A DNA stretch of 64,000 bases, from the NCBI GenBank assembly GCA_948474755.1, contig CAOLHI010000644.1, positions 310,001-374,000 on the forward strand. Direction: 5' to 3'. Numbering within the stretch: position 1 is the first letter of the stretch; each line of letters starts with the position of its first letter. A model generated the notes under the pieces. It saw only the letters and a list, made by a program, of their open reading frames with translations. It made no database searches and was not told the DNA's origin. The position numbers were made by a program, and so were the translations under genes. This DNA comes from Ctenosaura bakeri (taxonomy: Eukaryota; Chordata; Lepidosauria; Squamata; Iguanidae). Of the stretch, positions 10,885 to 23,171 are shown piece by piece.

Positions 10885-11010
10885 TTGTTTTTAGACTGCC
10901 ATCAGGCATTTTAAAAGAGCATTTTAATGTGTTTTAAAAATGTTTTGATTTGTTCATTGCCTTGGGAGCTGGGACGAGATACAGAAATACTTTAAATAAA
11001 ATAATAAATA
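10885..11010 (+). mobile_element. L2-type LINE 3' tail
   Basis: Reads GCCTTGGGAGCTGGGACGAG followed by a TTTAAATAAAATAATAAATAA tail, the pattern of L2-type 3' ends. Similar tails are at 19075-19165 and 43190-43262. Confidence 0.5.
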
Positions 11011-11575
11011 ACAATCAATTTGCATAGTTGGATGGGGAAGCATAAAACTGTTACAGCTGGTCTCATTATACCCTTCAAACCAGTTTTGAAATTGAATTGC
11101 CTTGAAAGGTTGCAATACTATATATTTTTCAACCTCTAGAAAGACAAATCAGGGAAGAAATTCCCCTCAACACATACACAATATTCCAATCTTGCATTGC
11201 CAACTTGCCAACTGCCAAGGCTAGGTTAGTGTGGTGTCACTGGGCTTCCTGGGCCTTGGAGAACCACTCTCCTTTCCACCTGTTCTCAGGCACTGCCCTA
11301 AACCAGGCTAGACTGCCATACCGGCTAGGTCCCAATGCCTAGGCCCCAAAGTCACCAGTTATATTAATTAATACACACCACTCACAGAGGCTGGCTGAAC
11401 ACCACAGAGGAAGTTGCATGTGCAGTGCATAACAAAACTTCCAGTCTTTCTTTCTTCCAGTTTCTTGGGTTTGCCAATTCCTGCATCCAACAAGATTTGT
11501 GTTGACATAATACCCATTCACCTGAATGGCTCCAGTTCTTATCTTTTCATTACCTGCCCTTTTTCAACAGTAAAA

Positions 11576-11957
11576 CAGTCAGCCCTCCACATTTGCAGGT
11601 TTCACTTTTGCGGATTTGATTATTCATGGATTATTTATTGTCACCTCTGTTGCCTCTCTGTGCCATTTTTAATAGGGACTGCAAGCCTCTGAGATTGAGA
11701 AACAGCGAATGAGGCTTGCAAGTCCCTATTAAAAATGGTGTGGGGCAGCAGTGGAGGTGGCAGGAAGCCCCACCAGCCAGCCACTTCTGCCTTGTGAAGG
11801 AACCCTGATGCCTCAAAGCAATCCACAGTGGGTTGAATATGGTGATCATACTTCTTCTGTGTGTTACATATGGTTTGGGAAGGCCTAGAGTTACTCAGGT
11901 TTTTTTCCCTTTCATGGGGGTCCTGTGCCCCTAACCCTAAATGTGAAGGGATGACTG
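11576..11957. mobile_element. Tigger-like non-autonomous DNA transposon
   Basis: Left end CAGTCAGCCCTCCACATTTG and right end AAATGTGAAGGGATGACTG are inverted copies; a TA follows the right end, and the expected left TA has decayed. Inside, near-complementary arms at 11663-11689 and 11711-11738 form a hairpin. The ends match the element at 44656-45093. The terminal sequence resembles Tigger/pogo elements; that class is recalled, not tested. No transposase remains. Confidence 0.65.
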
Positions 11958-12073
11958 TAATCCTGTTTATTTCTCTGCCCCAACTCTGGGTGCCCAGGTA
12001 ATCTTATTTCTAAATGAACACTCCTACTTCATTTTGTTAGAAATCCATCAATGCTCAGCATTTAAAGATGTCT

Positions 12074-12262
12074 TAAAGCACTGCTGCTCAAAGTAGTGGC
12101 CCCTGGACTGGTGCCAGGCCATAAGCCATCGCTTGCCAGTCCCTGGTAACTTTCTAAGAGAGAAAGAAAATAATGAGAGCCAATGGATGCAAATATGGTG
12201 CCAGCCCCTGACACACTGTGAAAAAATAACTGCCGGTCTCCCACATCAGATAGTCTAGAAAG
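12074..12262. mobile_element. Probable non-autonomous hAT fragment
   Basis: The left part (CTGCTGCTCAAAGTAGTGGC, then CCTGGACTGGTGCCAG) resembles known hAT MITE ends beginning CAGTGTTTCTCAAA, and AGCACTG recurs at the right. Ends are decayed and no clean duplication was found. Confidence 0.4.
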
Positions 12263-12612
12263 CACTGTTCTACAGAAAAAAAGAAGTCGGATGTTTAAAA
12301 CCTAGTTCAGTGACTAAAGTCTCCTCATGTTTTATCCAGCTATTCTAACCTCTTTGAACTACAGACTAATATACTTAGAGATCACTCCACCTCTTCTCAA
12401 TGCCTTTTTACCACACTGAGTTTAATTAATTTAGACCTGTTCCTGCTGTCACAGATTTGCTTAGCTTAATGTGGCACCCTAACTGAACAGAGTTCCCACA
12501 ATTAAACTTCAGTTTGTTTTCTATAGCTATTGGTGTCACTGATCCTTAATCATAATAATGAGCTGCTGTATGTACACATTCTCTATCACATTTTAGAGTT
12601 ACTTGCATGTGT
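12263..12612. other. Unassigned DNA
   Basis: No recognisable element between the hAT fragment and the MITE. Confidence 0.45.
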
Positions 12613-13092
12613 GGCCCTTTCCAGACGTGGGGAGGGAACCGCACGAAAGCGGGACTCATCGGATTTCCTGAGCGTCTGGGTGAGTTCGTCAGGATGAGGA
12701 GCAGTGCGACCTCGTTGCTCTGCACTGCTCCGGCATCCAAAATGGCAGCTTCTGGTTGGTGGAGGTTCTGGTTGGTGGTTCTCCACCAACCGGAGAAGCT
12801 GGCCAGCCGAAAGCCCGCCCCCAGAAGATCTGCAGGCACGCACTTGTGCACGTCTGCAAATCTGCTCCGGAGCATGGTGACGGAGTGACACAGAGTCGTG
12901 CGCTCTGTGCTTTTTAAAAACCTCTAAAAAGAGGTTTTTAAAAAGCACGCTGCGCGACCAGTTCCAGTCGTGCAGAACCGGACAGAGGTATGGAACTACA
13001 AAAAGTAGTCCGCCCCAGTCCACTCTACGGTGCAGAAGACTTCCATTGGAGGTCGCTCTGCACCATTTTAAAAGCCTGGTGCGGAAATGGCC
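12613..13092. mobile_element. GC-rich MITE (PIF/Harbinger-like), 480 bp
   Basis: Second copy of the family at 5940-6440. Ends are GGCCCTTTCC and GCGGAAATGGCC, with a 3-bp direct repeat TGT at 12610-12612 and 13093-13095. A perfect hairpin with 19-bp arms and a 4-base loop lies at 12907-12948, and another imperfect inverted repeat lies around 12758-12796 (GGTTGGTGG against CCACCAACC). CpG-rich relative to its flanks. The reading frames inside (up to 145 codons) are not judged to be genes. Confidence 0.75.
12907..12948. repeat. Perfect 19-bp hairpin inside MITE
   Basis: Arms 12907-12925 and 12930-12948 are exact reverse complements around an AAAA loop. Confidence 0.95.
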
Positions 13093-13095
13093 TGT

Positions 13096-15785
13096 TTCTC
13101 ACTGAACTATACTTGGACTGACAACTACCTGATACAGACACCAAATACTCCTTATGGCGTCTAATGAGCACTCTACCCCAAAGCTTCAACAATGCAAAAG
13201 CAGATGTTTAGGCAAAGCTGCAGCATTTTTACTTTCCTGCTTACAAATTCCAGTGTCCTTCCTTGTTCTTTCAGGAGAAACTGAAATGAGAGATGAGATC
13301 CTGAAGATCATTTACATTTTTAACAGCTTATATTCATATTTGCTGTGTTGACATTCCCTTGAAAAATCTGCCTTGACTCCCTCTTTGGATGCCCAGATGG
13401 CTCTGTTTGTAAAAGGTAAAGGTTATGGAAACGCTAGAAATTTGGAAACTGAAAGAAAATGCCATGAGAGGGGGAGAATTACCATGGGGGCAGTCAATGC
13501 CTTATTTACCTACCAACCTCCACCCATGCACTCCAGTGAGAAATATCCAAAAGAAGCAGTACTACACACATCACAAGAAGTGAGCAAACTTTCATGGAAA
13601 CTTTCAGTTTAATCATAACTCTTTATCTGAGTTTAGATTGTGTGATCAAATACAGGGAAATAGAAAAGCAAGTGGACAGGAGAGTAAGCAACAAATAGAT
13701 ACAATCATCTCTGTTTGGATTTGGTGCAGGACAAGTGTAATAAAAAGAAATGTACAATTAAAGCCATATTAAAAATAAGGTGAAGGACAAATAGTTTGAA
13801 AAGTTTACAGTAAAGTCAGCTGGACTAGAATGCCTCTAGATTAAATTCAGAATTGAGAATTCTTTCAGTCACAACTGTCTCTGAATTCTCTTGTAGAAGA
13901 TGAATAACCAAATTATTCAAGCAGCTAACTTCTAATTCCACATACACTTTGCATGGCTACCATTTTTAAGAAGCTTCAGTCACTTTGACTTTACAAAACC
14001 AGTACATCTTTGTATAATGTTTTCTTCAAAGATATTCTGCCTATAACCACGTCAGAACCAACAGATCCGATACAATTAGAACAATGGGCCGCCTTAGTGG
14101 TTTCCCAAATTTTTTTTTTTTTTTTTTAGAAATAATGAGATTAGTGTGTTATAAGAGTTCTTTCAAAAGTGAACCACACATACAATGAACAGCATCATAG
14201 CACCAATCTTGCCAGAAACTTATTTCAGACAATCAATTCCAGATCATGTGGGGTCAGGATTCAAATTCAGTGCAACTAAAAACTAGTATTTTGATGCCAT
14301 CATTAAATCTGGATTTAAGACCAAGACCAAGAAGCATGAAAGAAACCAGCCACTGTGTACGATTTAAAAGGTTTTAGATCGTTGCTCATTAAAGAGAAAT
14401 TTAGATACGCACAAAATGATTACACTGCAATAACATAAAATTAGTATATCAAAGCTGGATATAGTCAGTTCATTGTTTGCATGAAGGGATGTAAAGCAAA
14501 TGAGCACATTAAAAATATGATGACTCAGGGTATGAAATACCTCATCAACATTCAGTCTTGTCTTCCAGTGATCATGAACCCTTCTCATCTGTTTTTCTTA
14601 TGAGTACCCTACGATTTTCAAAAAAGTACATTTAAAAAGACTGTTTTGCGCTGTCCAGAAAGATATTCTAATCTAGAATTATAATGAATAGTTCCTTGCA
14701 AGATGGTTGGGGTGATTCAGGGCAGACCAATCATAATGTTTAAGAAGCAGATGAAAGGGCAATACTAAGTCACCTTAATTACTTTTTGGCATGGTATAAA
14801 GAAGGAAAAGAAAAGTACTACCTAAATCTAAATTCAATGAAAATATAAAAAATTTCAGGCCCTTCATACAGGAAATGTGATCCAAGTCTGCTACAGGGCA
14901 ATATGTTAACAAGTTTTGTAGTTTTCTGTGTATCACATTTTAGAAACTGTAGCATTCTCTTTGTATATTATTGCAAGTGTACCACATCTAGTTGCCGGAA
15001 TTTTGACTTTTCAAAAAGTCAAGTAAAGAGACTGGAAAACCTGGGGTGGGGCTTTATGCCAGATCGCCATTTACATTTCAGCCTTTGTCCTTGTATCACC
15101 CTAGACTGATTACAAATCTACTTTTAGTAATACACGTAATTTGCCCCCAGAATGTTTTTAATACACTTGCAATTTTAAAAAAGTAGCTTCAGTGTATACA
15201 TTTGATATAGTTCTGTATCTACATAAAAGAAAATCCTCCTTGTATTCATTCATCTCCAAGAAATTAAATTCCATACTATAAAGAACTTCATTCTCTTTAT
15301 TGGGTGTATACCAGTATTGCCTACCACAGCCAACCAACATAAAATAAACTGCTCTTTCACATGTATGTAGACACCAGAGACATTTCCAAATATCTCCCAA
15401 TGACTTTTGTGGCTAGATCCACAAAATGAAATACATTATGAAACACATTATGAAATCATGAACCTGTATCATTAACTTCATGCTTTCCAAAGCACTTTGC
15501 AGCAGTTATAACTAGCTAGAATATATACTGTAATTACTTGCATTTGTTGTTTAGCTGCTAAGAATCCCTGCGTCTTTTCTAGAGAGTGCCAAATTCAGCA
15601 TTTTTGGGAGGTGGAGGATAGAGGTAATGCAAGAGATAAAAAAGAATTATGTCTTCATGCTTCTCTTCAAAACAATTGTGCCAATTGTTTCCAGTATGAT
15701 TACAATATATTTAACTACAGTATCCACTTAGTGAGGTGAAGACACAAATTGACAAGCAAGATTAATATCCCAAAACCATTAACTA
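13096..15785. other. Unassigned AT-rich DNA
   Basis: No repeat family recognised over about 2.7 kb; a T-run at 14107-14127 is the only simple repeat. No frame looks coding. This could be older single-copy intergenic or intronic sequence. Confidence 0.4.
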
Positions 15786-15935
15786 CAAGACAGACCAAAA
15801 CCACAAACAAACAGAACACTTCTAGTAGTCAACTACAGTCCCCAGCTGAGGCCACTCAAACTCATCATCAACTAGCTACAACCTGTTCTGAAGACTAACA
15901 CAGCCTTCTCACAAGCTCTGGGATGCAGGCCTTTA

Positions 15936-16698
15936 TTGGCCTACAGACAGCCTCCAAATCTTAAACAACTACTCACTTACAACAGGATATACAACATGGC
16001 TGGTAATACAGAGGCAGGACTCTACCACAAACCCAGATACCAACTCTGTCCCCACATCAATTCTGGGAGTTATATTACAGGGGCCAATACCATCACTCAC
16101 AACATCGGAGGTGCATCTACTTGCTCTTCTTCCAATGTGATATATGTCATCCTATGCCAGCAATGAGGACCAGTGTGGTGTAGTGGTGTGAGTATTGGAC
16201 TATGATCCTGGAGACCACAGTTCGATTCCCCACTTGACCATGTAAACCCACTGGGTGACCTTGGGCACCTCACACACACTCAGCCCCAGAAAACCCTGTG
16301 ACCCTTGTGTCACCATAAATTGGAAACGAATTGAAGGCACACAACAACAACAACAACAACAACAACAAGAACAAGAAGCCAGCAAGCCCCTTTACACTCT
16401 ACGTTAGACAAACAGGATGTCTCCACACAACAGGATTAATGGACACAAATCTGCAATTACAAATGGTAATACTCAAAAACCAGTTGCAAAACATTTCAGC
16501 CTTCCTGGACACATAATAAGGGACTTACAGGTTGTGATTATTGAACAAGGAAATTACAATGGAAGACTGGAAAAAGAAATAGTTGAATTGAATTATATGC
16601 ATAAATTCCAATCCATTAGCAGAAATATGAGGGGAAAACAATGGCTTTATGGCAGACTACATATATTTAAACAAGAGGTCTTGCTACTGGACATATAA
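15936..16698 (+). pseudogene. GIY-YIG endonuclease end of Penelope-like protein
   Basis: Before the SINE the frame reads RQPPNLKQLL, later CPHINSGSYITGANTITHNI and NVIYVILCQQ, the first GIY-YIG strand (GIY equivalent VIY). After the SINE it reads LYVRQTG (YIG equivalent, with the Gly replaced by Arg), then INGHKSAITNGN, QKPVAKHFSLPGH and LQVVIIEQGN, the pattern expected of the Penelope GIY-YIG domain with its conserved His and Glu. This endonuclease would cut target DNA for priming. A frame change near the SINE site and the SINE itself inactivate it. Assignment is by motif order; the lineage within Penelope-like elements is not resolved. Confidence 0.75.
16164..16377 (+). mobile_element. tRNA-derived SINE inside Penelope-like element
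   Basis: Complete copy: head GTGTGGTGTAGTGGTGTGAG, B-box-like region CCACAGTTCGATTCCCC, conserved CCACTGGGTGACCTTGG, tail GAAGGCACACAACAAC with an (AAC)n run. Exact 8-bp target-site duplication GCCAGCAA at 16156-16163 and 16378-16385. Confidence 0.95.
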
Positions 16699-16900
16699 CA
16701 AAAGGAATCTTCTTAGAGAGAGTTTTGAACCTTGGGAAACTGACTTCAGCAAGCAGATTTATTGCTTTCACACAATCTACACTAACTGACAACTGAATGG
16801 ATCTGAAAGACCTGTATCACATTAAGCAGTTCTTTGAAAATTTGTGACAAGGGTCATGTTTTGTATCTTTCTGAATCCTATTACATTCCATCCCATTCTC

Positions 16901-17370
16901 ACAACTTTGTAAATGTGCTTTATGCTTGAGCCTTTATTATCACTGTAGTGCATCTCAAAATGTGGGTTTATAAGCACAAAATCTCATGCAAAAAGAAAAA
17001 GCAATTAGTCGTAAAGATACAGTTACTTTTTTTTCTTTTCTCCCTTCTCCTTTCTTTTTGCTTTTTTTTAAAAAAAGATTTAATATGGAGTACATCATTC
17101 CCTATAAACAACAGCATCAATTGTATAGAAAAGCAGTTAGAATAAATACAGAAGTGATGCATGTCTCCTATTTTTCACCTTTCTGAAGGGACAATTTGAA
17201 CATTTTTCTCAAGGTGAGCTGCAGGGGCAAGAAACCTTTGGGGGAAATGCACCAGGTCTCCTGGAGCTGCTCTCTGGCTGACCATTAGGATAAGGCTGGT
17301 CCTTCTCCACTTACCTGAAGCATGAAAAACAAATGTCTCTCTCCTCCTCTCTGTCTCTGTTCCTCTGTAA
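16901..17370. other. Unassigned DNA
   Basis: T/C-rich run near 17025-17070; nothing else recognised. Confidence 0.4.
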
Positions 17371-17372
17371 CA

Positions 17373-17475
17373 GTGGTTCCCAATTTCTGGTCCTCCAGTT
17401 GTTGGGACTTCAACTTCTAGAAACCTCAGCCAGCTTGGCTAAAAGTCAAGAATTCTGAGAACTGAGGTCCAAAAC
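17373..17475. mobile_element. Palindromic MITE fragment (hAT-like end)
   Basis: Begins CAGTGGTTCCCAATTTCTGG and contains TCCAGTTGTTGGGACTTCAA with a near reverse complement (ACTGAGGTCCAAAA) downstream, a folded layout seen in short hAT-derived MITEs. The far end is missing. Confidence 0.55.
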
Positions 17476-19070
17476 CTCTGCTCTATGAAGTCAAAAGTCA
17501 CTCTCCGGTAAGTGAAAAGAAAACTAATAGTTAATAAGTGGTAGCTCCCAGCTGGCAGTATTTCCTCATTAACACCACCTATCAGCACTGCAAGGAATAT
17601 ATATGCCAAGGAGGAAGGGAAACAATGGGGAGAAAGAGTCTTAATTATTTCTGCCACAGGTGAGTATGTGTGTTTTGTAGTGAACGCCTCCTTGTACAAC
17701 AATCTTAAAACCAGATAGCAGGAATAATACAGGCTGTTACACACCTATGTCACCCGCTCTTTTCCTATCATCACTTTCATAGCTGTTTAGAGGAATCAAT
17801 GCGCTTCATCTACGGAATAAAACAGCCCTGTGGGAGTGATCATTATTATTATCCACGTATTAAAGTTGCACAGGTATATGTACATGAATGAGTCAAAAAT
17901 AGCATGTATTTATTTTCAAAGATAACATTTAATTAGTTGTATTTACTTATTTAACTCTATGTATGGGAATGAGTCAATATAGGATAATATTTATTTATCC
18001 ATTTCTCCATGAATTTATGGAAAAAGGAATTTATCATCCCTTTTTCTTAGTTTACTGATTCCCACATGGATCCCAGGAAAAATTTCAAAATTCAGTTTCC
18101 TGGGAAGATGAGGTCATGTGATGTTCAACGTACAAAACCTGGATACAAAGAAGACCACCCATGCCTTTACTACCTATCAATTTAGAATTAAAAATGAAAT
18201 TAACTAATCCAGCATACTCAACTCATTAAAAAAATTGAATGAAGATTCTTATAGCCATTCCTATTTCCAGTGGCTGGAATCTTGTGACCTGCTATAAACA
18301 CTGTAATGTACAAATCTTAGGGACAAACAAAATGTAAGAAGCAATTTTCTGAAAAAGCTAACAGAATTAGATTCTGGTAAAGTACCAGCTGGGAAATGTG
18401 AAATTTGTTGATTGTTCAGCAGAGTCTCTCATTTAACTAATTAATAACTTACTAGTAACTTAATTATAGAATGTCATTAATGCTAAAGTTCTAACTTAAT
18501 TAAATAAAGTCAAAAATAAATTTGTTTAAGTTGCCTCTCTTCATTAAAAAAAACTAACTTAATTGATTTTAATCAGTTTTAATCACTGTGCCAGTTTCCC
18601 ACCAAAACCACCACTGGCTTGGATTTTAAAATGCAAGTAAAATAAAGAAAAAGAAAAAAGTTAAAATCCAAAACACAGCTCAACTCAGTAGTTTTAGTGA
18701 AAATCACACCTACAGCAGGTCTGACTAAGAAGCCTGCTGATGCTTAAACAATGAAGTTTGGAGGAAATTATAAAGGTTTATAGGAAACACTGTTTTGTTC
18801 TACAACACTGTATAGGAAAATGAAAAAAAATATACATTTGCTTTATTCCAGGGGGTAGGCTCAATACAATTCAGGCCAGTTTTGATTGACTGATTGATTA
18901 GTTGGTTGACTGATATCTCACCTTTCTCCCAATTTTAGAGGTTTCTTCAAGGGCTATAAAAACAAACAATACATTAATAAATTGAACTACTTTTATTGTT
19001 GTTGCTATCAAAGATACTTTTGATTTAATTAATAAAGATCCTTCTCCTTGTGTATCCAGTTTTAGATGTG
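17476..19070. other. Unassigned AT-rich DNA
   Basis: No clear element or exon in about 1.6 kb. Confidence 0.4.
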
Positions 19071-19074
19071 AGGT

Positions 19075-19165
19075 CAGGGAGCTGTTAAATTAATGATTTG
19101 TAAGCCACTCTGGGAGGCTTTTTCGGCAGAAGGACAGAGTATAAATACTTTGAATAAATAAGACT
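19075..19165 (+). mobile_element. L2-type LINE 3' tail
   Basis: TGTAAGCCACTCTGGGAGGC, then GACAGAGTATAAATAC and an AATAAATAAG tail are characteristic of L2-type 3' ends. Confidence 0.6.
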
Positions 19166-19182
19166 GCTAGATTTTGTCTACA

Positions 19183-19255
19183 AAAGCTTATGTTACCGAC
19201 ATCTTTTTCTAAGTTAGTCTCAAAGTTGCTATGAGATTCCTTTGCATGTAAATAA
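19183..19255. repeat. Interspersed repeat fragment (AAAGCTTATG type)
   Basis: Reads AAAGCTTATGTTACCGACAT then TAGTCTCAAAGTTGC and GAGATTCCTTTGCAT; related in layout to 6636-6740 and 25138-25290. Confidence 0.4.
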
Positions 19256-21197
19256 ATACAACACTCTGGTGTGGGGCGCTGTAGGGCTTTTCACCCTACA
19301 ACAACTCCTTTTCTGTACCATTTTCAAATGTCCCTCTTCCTTGTCAACCAAACCATTCTAGGGTTACTCCTCAGGCTTGAGTCTCCAAATAAAAACCAGA
19401 ACCAGTTTTCATACAAAGTTATTGCTTTCCATCCCTGCTTGTTCTTGAGTTTTATCAACTTTCATTCAACCAAATACACTGCATGAAGTTGTTTTCCTGG
19501 AAAACACAGTGATGGTGGCCTTGTGGTGTCTTTTAAAAAAACAAGCACAATCAGATTCATGGGCTGAAGAGGTACTTTCTCCCAGGTAGAGGAGTTCTGA
19601 TCTGCTTTGCTTCCTTAGAGGAAAAGGAATAGAAAGACCAAAGGAGAAGTTGCTGGGCAAGGGACAAAAATGCCAGGACTATAGGGCTTATGCAACACAT
19701 ACATGGAAAGAAACACATGCACACACAAACAGGGGCAGTTGCTTCTCTTTCATAAATCACATTTGCTCCTGCAAGGCTATGCTGGCTGTTCTAACTGAAA
19801 TCTCTATCTCTCACTTTCTTATAAGATAACTTCTCCCCCTTCATTTTTTCTGAATTACACTGGCCTGCACTGCACTGCCAAGATTGCAATGTAGTGTTAT
19901 CCTCTTTTTTTTCTTTCTGTTTTTTCCTATCCCTTTAATAACAGCTTGGCACACTAGTCACATACTAACATCATGCACCTTGTACCCACAACAAAGTGGG
20001 TCGTCAGACTGGGATCTTCAGAAAACCCAGTTATACAAAAAGTCACCACTTAAATCCAAGCTCTTTTCAAGGGGAGCTGCTGTGTGAGAAAGAACTTACG
20101 CACAAAACTATGTACTTCTACTCAAAAGTTAATCTATTGAGTTCACTGGGACTTAAACCCATCTGACTGGCACAGAACTGCATTAAAGAAAGAAGGAAAG
20201 CTGAAATGTGGAAGCCGGCTAGGAATTTTAAAAAAGACATTGCAGGGACAGACTAGCATGCTGCTGCTGCTGGGGATGTTTTATCCCATTTAAAGCTGGA
20301 CAAATGGATGAATATGTTGAAGCATGTACAGAGTGCATTTCCTTCAGCCTTGTATAACCACAATTTAGTCCTATGATGCAATCACAACCTCTTAAACTTG
20401 CCAGCTTGTCAGAAAACACCTATGCATGGTTACTAAATAGTGTTGCCGTTTTACCCTAACATAACAGAAACGTAACAGTTGCAAAAACATGAGGAGAGAG
20501 AAATGTCCATTGTGTGATTTGGCTAAAGCAGTATACAGGACCATCAACCAGGATCTCAAATGACCTGGCTGAACCTTTAGAACGTTGACCACTCAATTTT
20601 GGCTCACTCTTTCTTTCCACATGTGAGTAAAGGGTGGGTTATCTGAACTAACTTTCCCAGTGTCAAGTCTTTTCCACATTTGTTATAAATTGGGCATATA
20701 GTTCTCCCTATTTTTTCAACAGACTTCCACTCCTTGTCTTGATCAGAATTAATTAAAGCACATGATAAAAGCTCCTTGAGAGCTGAGTACAAAACTCTCA
20801 ACTCTTTCTCAATTACTTTTTACAGATTAAGTGATTCTGGATATTTGCCAGAAAAACGTTTCATTGATCAAGGAATGTTCCAGAAGAAATATGGTACGCT
20901 TGCCCATAATACAGAATATTGTGTTGTGCATTTGACTAATTGGGTACGTGGTACCATTCATATTATACTCTGTGGGTTAATTTATGAGTTAATTCTGATT
21001 TTGTCCCATTCCTTAAAAACTGAGGAATAAACATAGTAAAGTACTACTTCTATTTCTTTCTAACATCTACAATATTTTAATATTTTGTTCAAAATATAAT
21101 CAAAAGAATGATCTACAACAGACAACAGAAGTAAATTTTCTTTTATTTCATGATTTCTGCTCTGGCATGAAATAAAGTAAAATGATCAGTTTGCTGT
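19256..21197. other. Unassigned DNA
   Basis: About 1.9 kb with no recognised repeat and no convincing exon. Confidence 0.4.
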
Positions 21198-21395
21198 GGG
21201 CGTATCTGCCCTACACTTACTGCTTTTACTCCACTTTTTAACATCCTGTGAAATTCTGGGCTTTGTAGTTTCCTGAGGCCAAAGAGCTCTCTGGCTGAGA
21301 ATTCTAAAGGCCTCTCCCTCAACTGCAAACCCCAGGATCCATATGATGTTGAAGGTGGAATAATAGTACTATAACAATGTAGTGTGGAAAGGCCC
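21198..21395. mobile_element. Small palindromic MITE, complete (198 bp)
   Basis: The two halves are near reverse complements; outer ends read GGGCGTATCTGCCCTACAC and GTGTGGAAAGGCCC, with a 3-bp repeat TGT at 21195-21197 and 21396-21398. The centre carries GAGCTCTCTGGCTGAGAATT. Same family as 54290-54489 (complete), 50588-50709, 1470-1550 and 57421-57502 (partial). The GGGCC...CAC ends and 3-bp duplication link it to the larger GC-rich MITEs. Confidence 0.8.
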
Positions 21396-21566
21396 TGTTA
21401 CTTCCTGATTGTTCAGCTAATTTACTGGTATCAAAGTCTTTCAACAGCATGGCATACAAAGAGAGAGGAAAAGTAAATACCACACCTCTCTGATCTGTAA
21501 CAATGAAGTAAACTAATGGAGTGTCTCAGTTTGTGGAAAAGGGAGTACCACAATGACAGCTTCTTT

Positions 21567-21904
21567 CCATAGAATCATATTGCTGGAAGAGACCACAGGG
21601 GCCATCCAGTACAATCCCCTGCCATGCAGAAACCCACATCAAAGCACTCCCGACAGAGTGCTCTGCTTAAAAACCTCCAAAGAAGGAGACTCCACCACAC
21701 TCCCAGGCAGCATATTCCACTGCTGGACAGCTCTGACCATCAGGAAGTTCTTCTTGAGGTTCAGGTGGAATCTCCTTTCCTGCAGCTTGAATCTATTGCT
21801 CCTTGTCCTAGTCTCTGGAGTGGTAGAGAACAAGCCTGCTCCCTCCTCAACATGACACCCCTTCAAATATTTAAATATAGCTATCAAGTCCCCTCTCAAC
21901 CTTT
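21567..21904 (-). mobile_element. CR1 LINE 3' end, truncated
   Basis: On the minus strand it runs from AGAGGGGACTTGATAGC through the ORF2 tail (reading KNFLMVRAVQQWNMLPGS) to the CR1 3' end with CAATATGATTCTATGG. It abuts BovB sequence at 21905. Confidence 0.9.
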
Positions 21905-22935
21905 TGTTTCTTTATTGTTGTTTTTGCTAATAGTCATCAAGTTATGGGGACCCTGTGAATGGGAGACCTCAAAGACCTCCTGTTACCAACTGCCTTGCTG
22001 GTCTTGTGCAAATTCAGAGTGTGGCTTCCTTGTTTACAGCATTAAAGCAAGCATTACTTTTTTTCTTATGAGTTCTGGTTTCTCATGATACCTCCAAAGT
22101 ACAACAGTCTCAGTTAAGTCATCTTGGCTTCTAGGGAAAATACAGGCTTGATTTGCTCAACTACCTATTTATTTATCTTTTTGGCAAAGCATGGCATCTG
22201 TCGAATTCTCCTCCAGCACAACGTTTCAAATGAGTTAATTTTCTTTGTATCATCTTTCTTCACTTTCCAGCTTTTGCAACCATAACACAGAAATCACAAA
22301 TGTGGTGCCACAGACTATCCAAACTTTAGTTTTATTATTCAGTGATACACCCTGACACTTTAGAATCTTACCTAGTTCCTCCATATCTGCCCTTCCAAGT
22401 CCCAGTCTTCCTCAGATTTCTTGACTGCAGCCTCCATTCTGATTAAGGAATGAGCCAAGGTATGGAGAATCCTTCATTATTTCAATGTCTTCATCATCTA
22501 CTTTGAAGTTATGTATTTGTTTTCTTAATGTTTAGCTGTAATCTTGCCATTGCACTCTTTTCCTCGATATTTTTCAACAATTATTCCAAGTCTGTGCTAA
22601 TTTCTGCTATTAGTATGGTATCATCCGCATATCTCAAACTGTACATGTTCCTATCTCCAATTTTCAAACCTCCTTCGTCCAAAACTAAATCAGTTTTATA
22701 TAGCCTAAACGTTAGACAGTGTGATAAAATGCAACCTGCCTGATTTCCTTGACATTTGGAAACGATTCTGTTTCACCATATTCTGTCCTAACAGTGGCCT
22801 CTTATGCTGAGTACAGCTAACACATCAGGACAACCAAATCTGTCACTGACCCATTTCTTTAAGAGTGATCTATACTTTGTCATGATCTAAAGAACCAAAG
22901 GCTCTGGTATGATTTACAAAGCACAGCCTGGTTCT

Positions 22936-23171
22936 GAGCCCTGGTGGCGCAGTGGTTAAATGCCAGTACTGCAAACCACAGGGTTGTGAGTTCAATCCTG
23001 CCCAACTCCAAGGTTGACTCAGCCTTCCATCCTTTAGCAGGTTGGTAAAATGAGTACCCAGCTTGTTGGGGGCACGTACAGAAATGTTTCGAAAATACGT
23101 GCTATTTGTAAGTTGTTCGCCACCTCGATCCATATGGAGAGGCGGGATACAAATAAATAATAACAATAACA

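Larger units (their letters stand above)
15790..16900 (+). mobile_element. Penelope-like element, 3' part
   Basis: The plus strand carries the C-terminal part of a Penelope-like retroelement protein in two pieces split by a SINE at 16164-16377. The upstream part (about 15800-15930) reads YSPQLRPLKLII and then RQPPNLKQLL; the downstream part is the GIY-YIG region. Sequence beyond about 16750 probably includes the element's 3' non-coding end, whose boundary I cannot fix. Decayed by stops and frame changes. Confidence 0.75.

Noticed and set aside
11928..11942. Telomere-like CCCTAACCCTAAA
   Set aside because: Only two units, inside the right end of a Tigger-like element.
16343..16372. Possible CRISPR-like or structured array
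   Set aside because: Simple (AAC)n run forming the SINE tail; no spacers, and the sequence is vertebrate.
16164..16377. tRNA gene
   Set aside because: A- and B-box-like sequence belongs to SINE heads; no cloverleaf with an acceptor stem, and a SINE tail follows.
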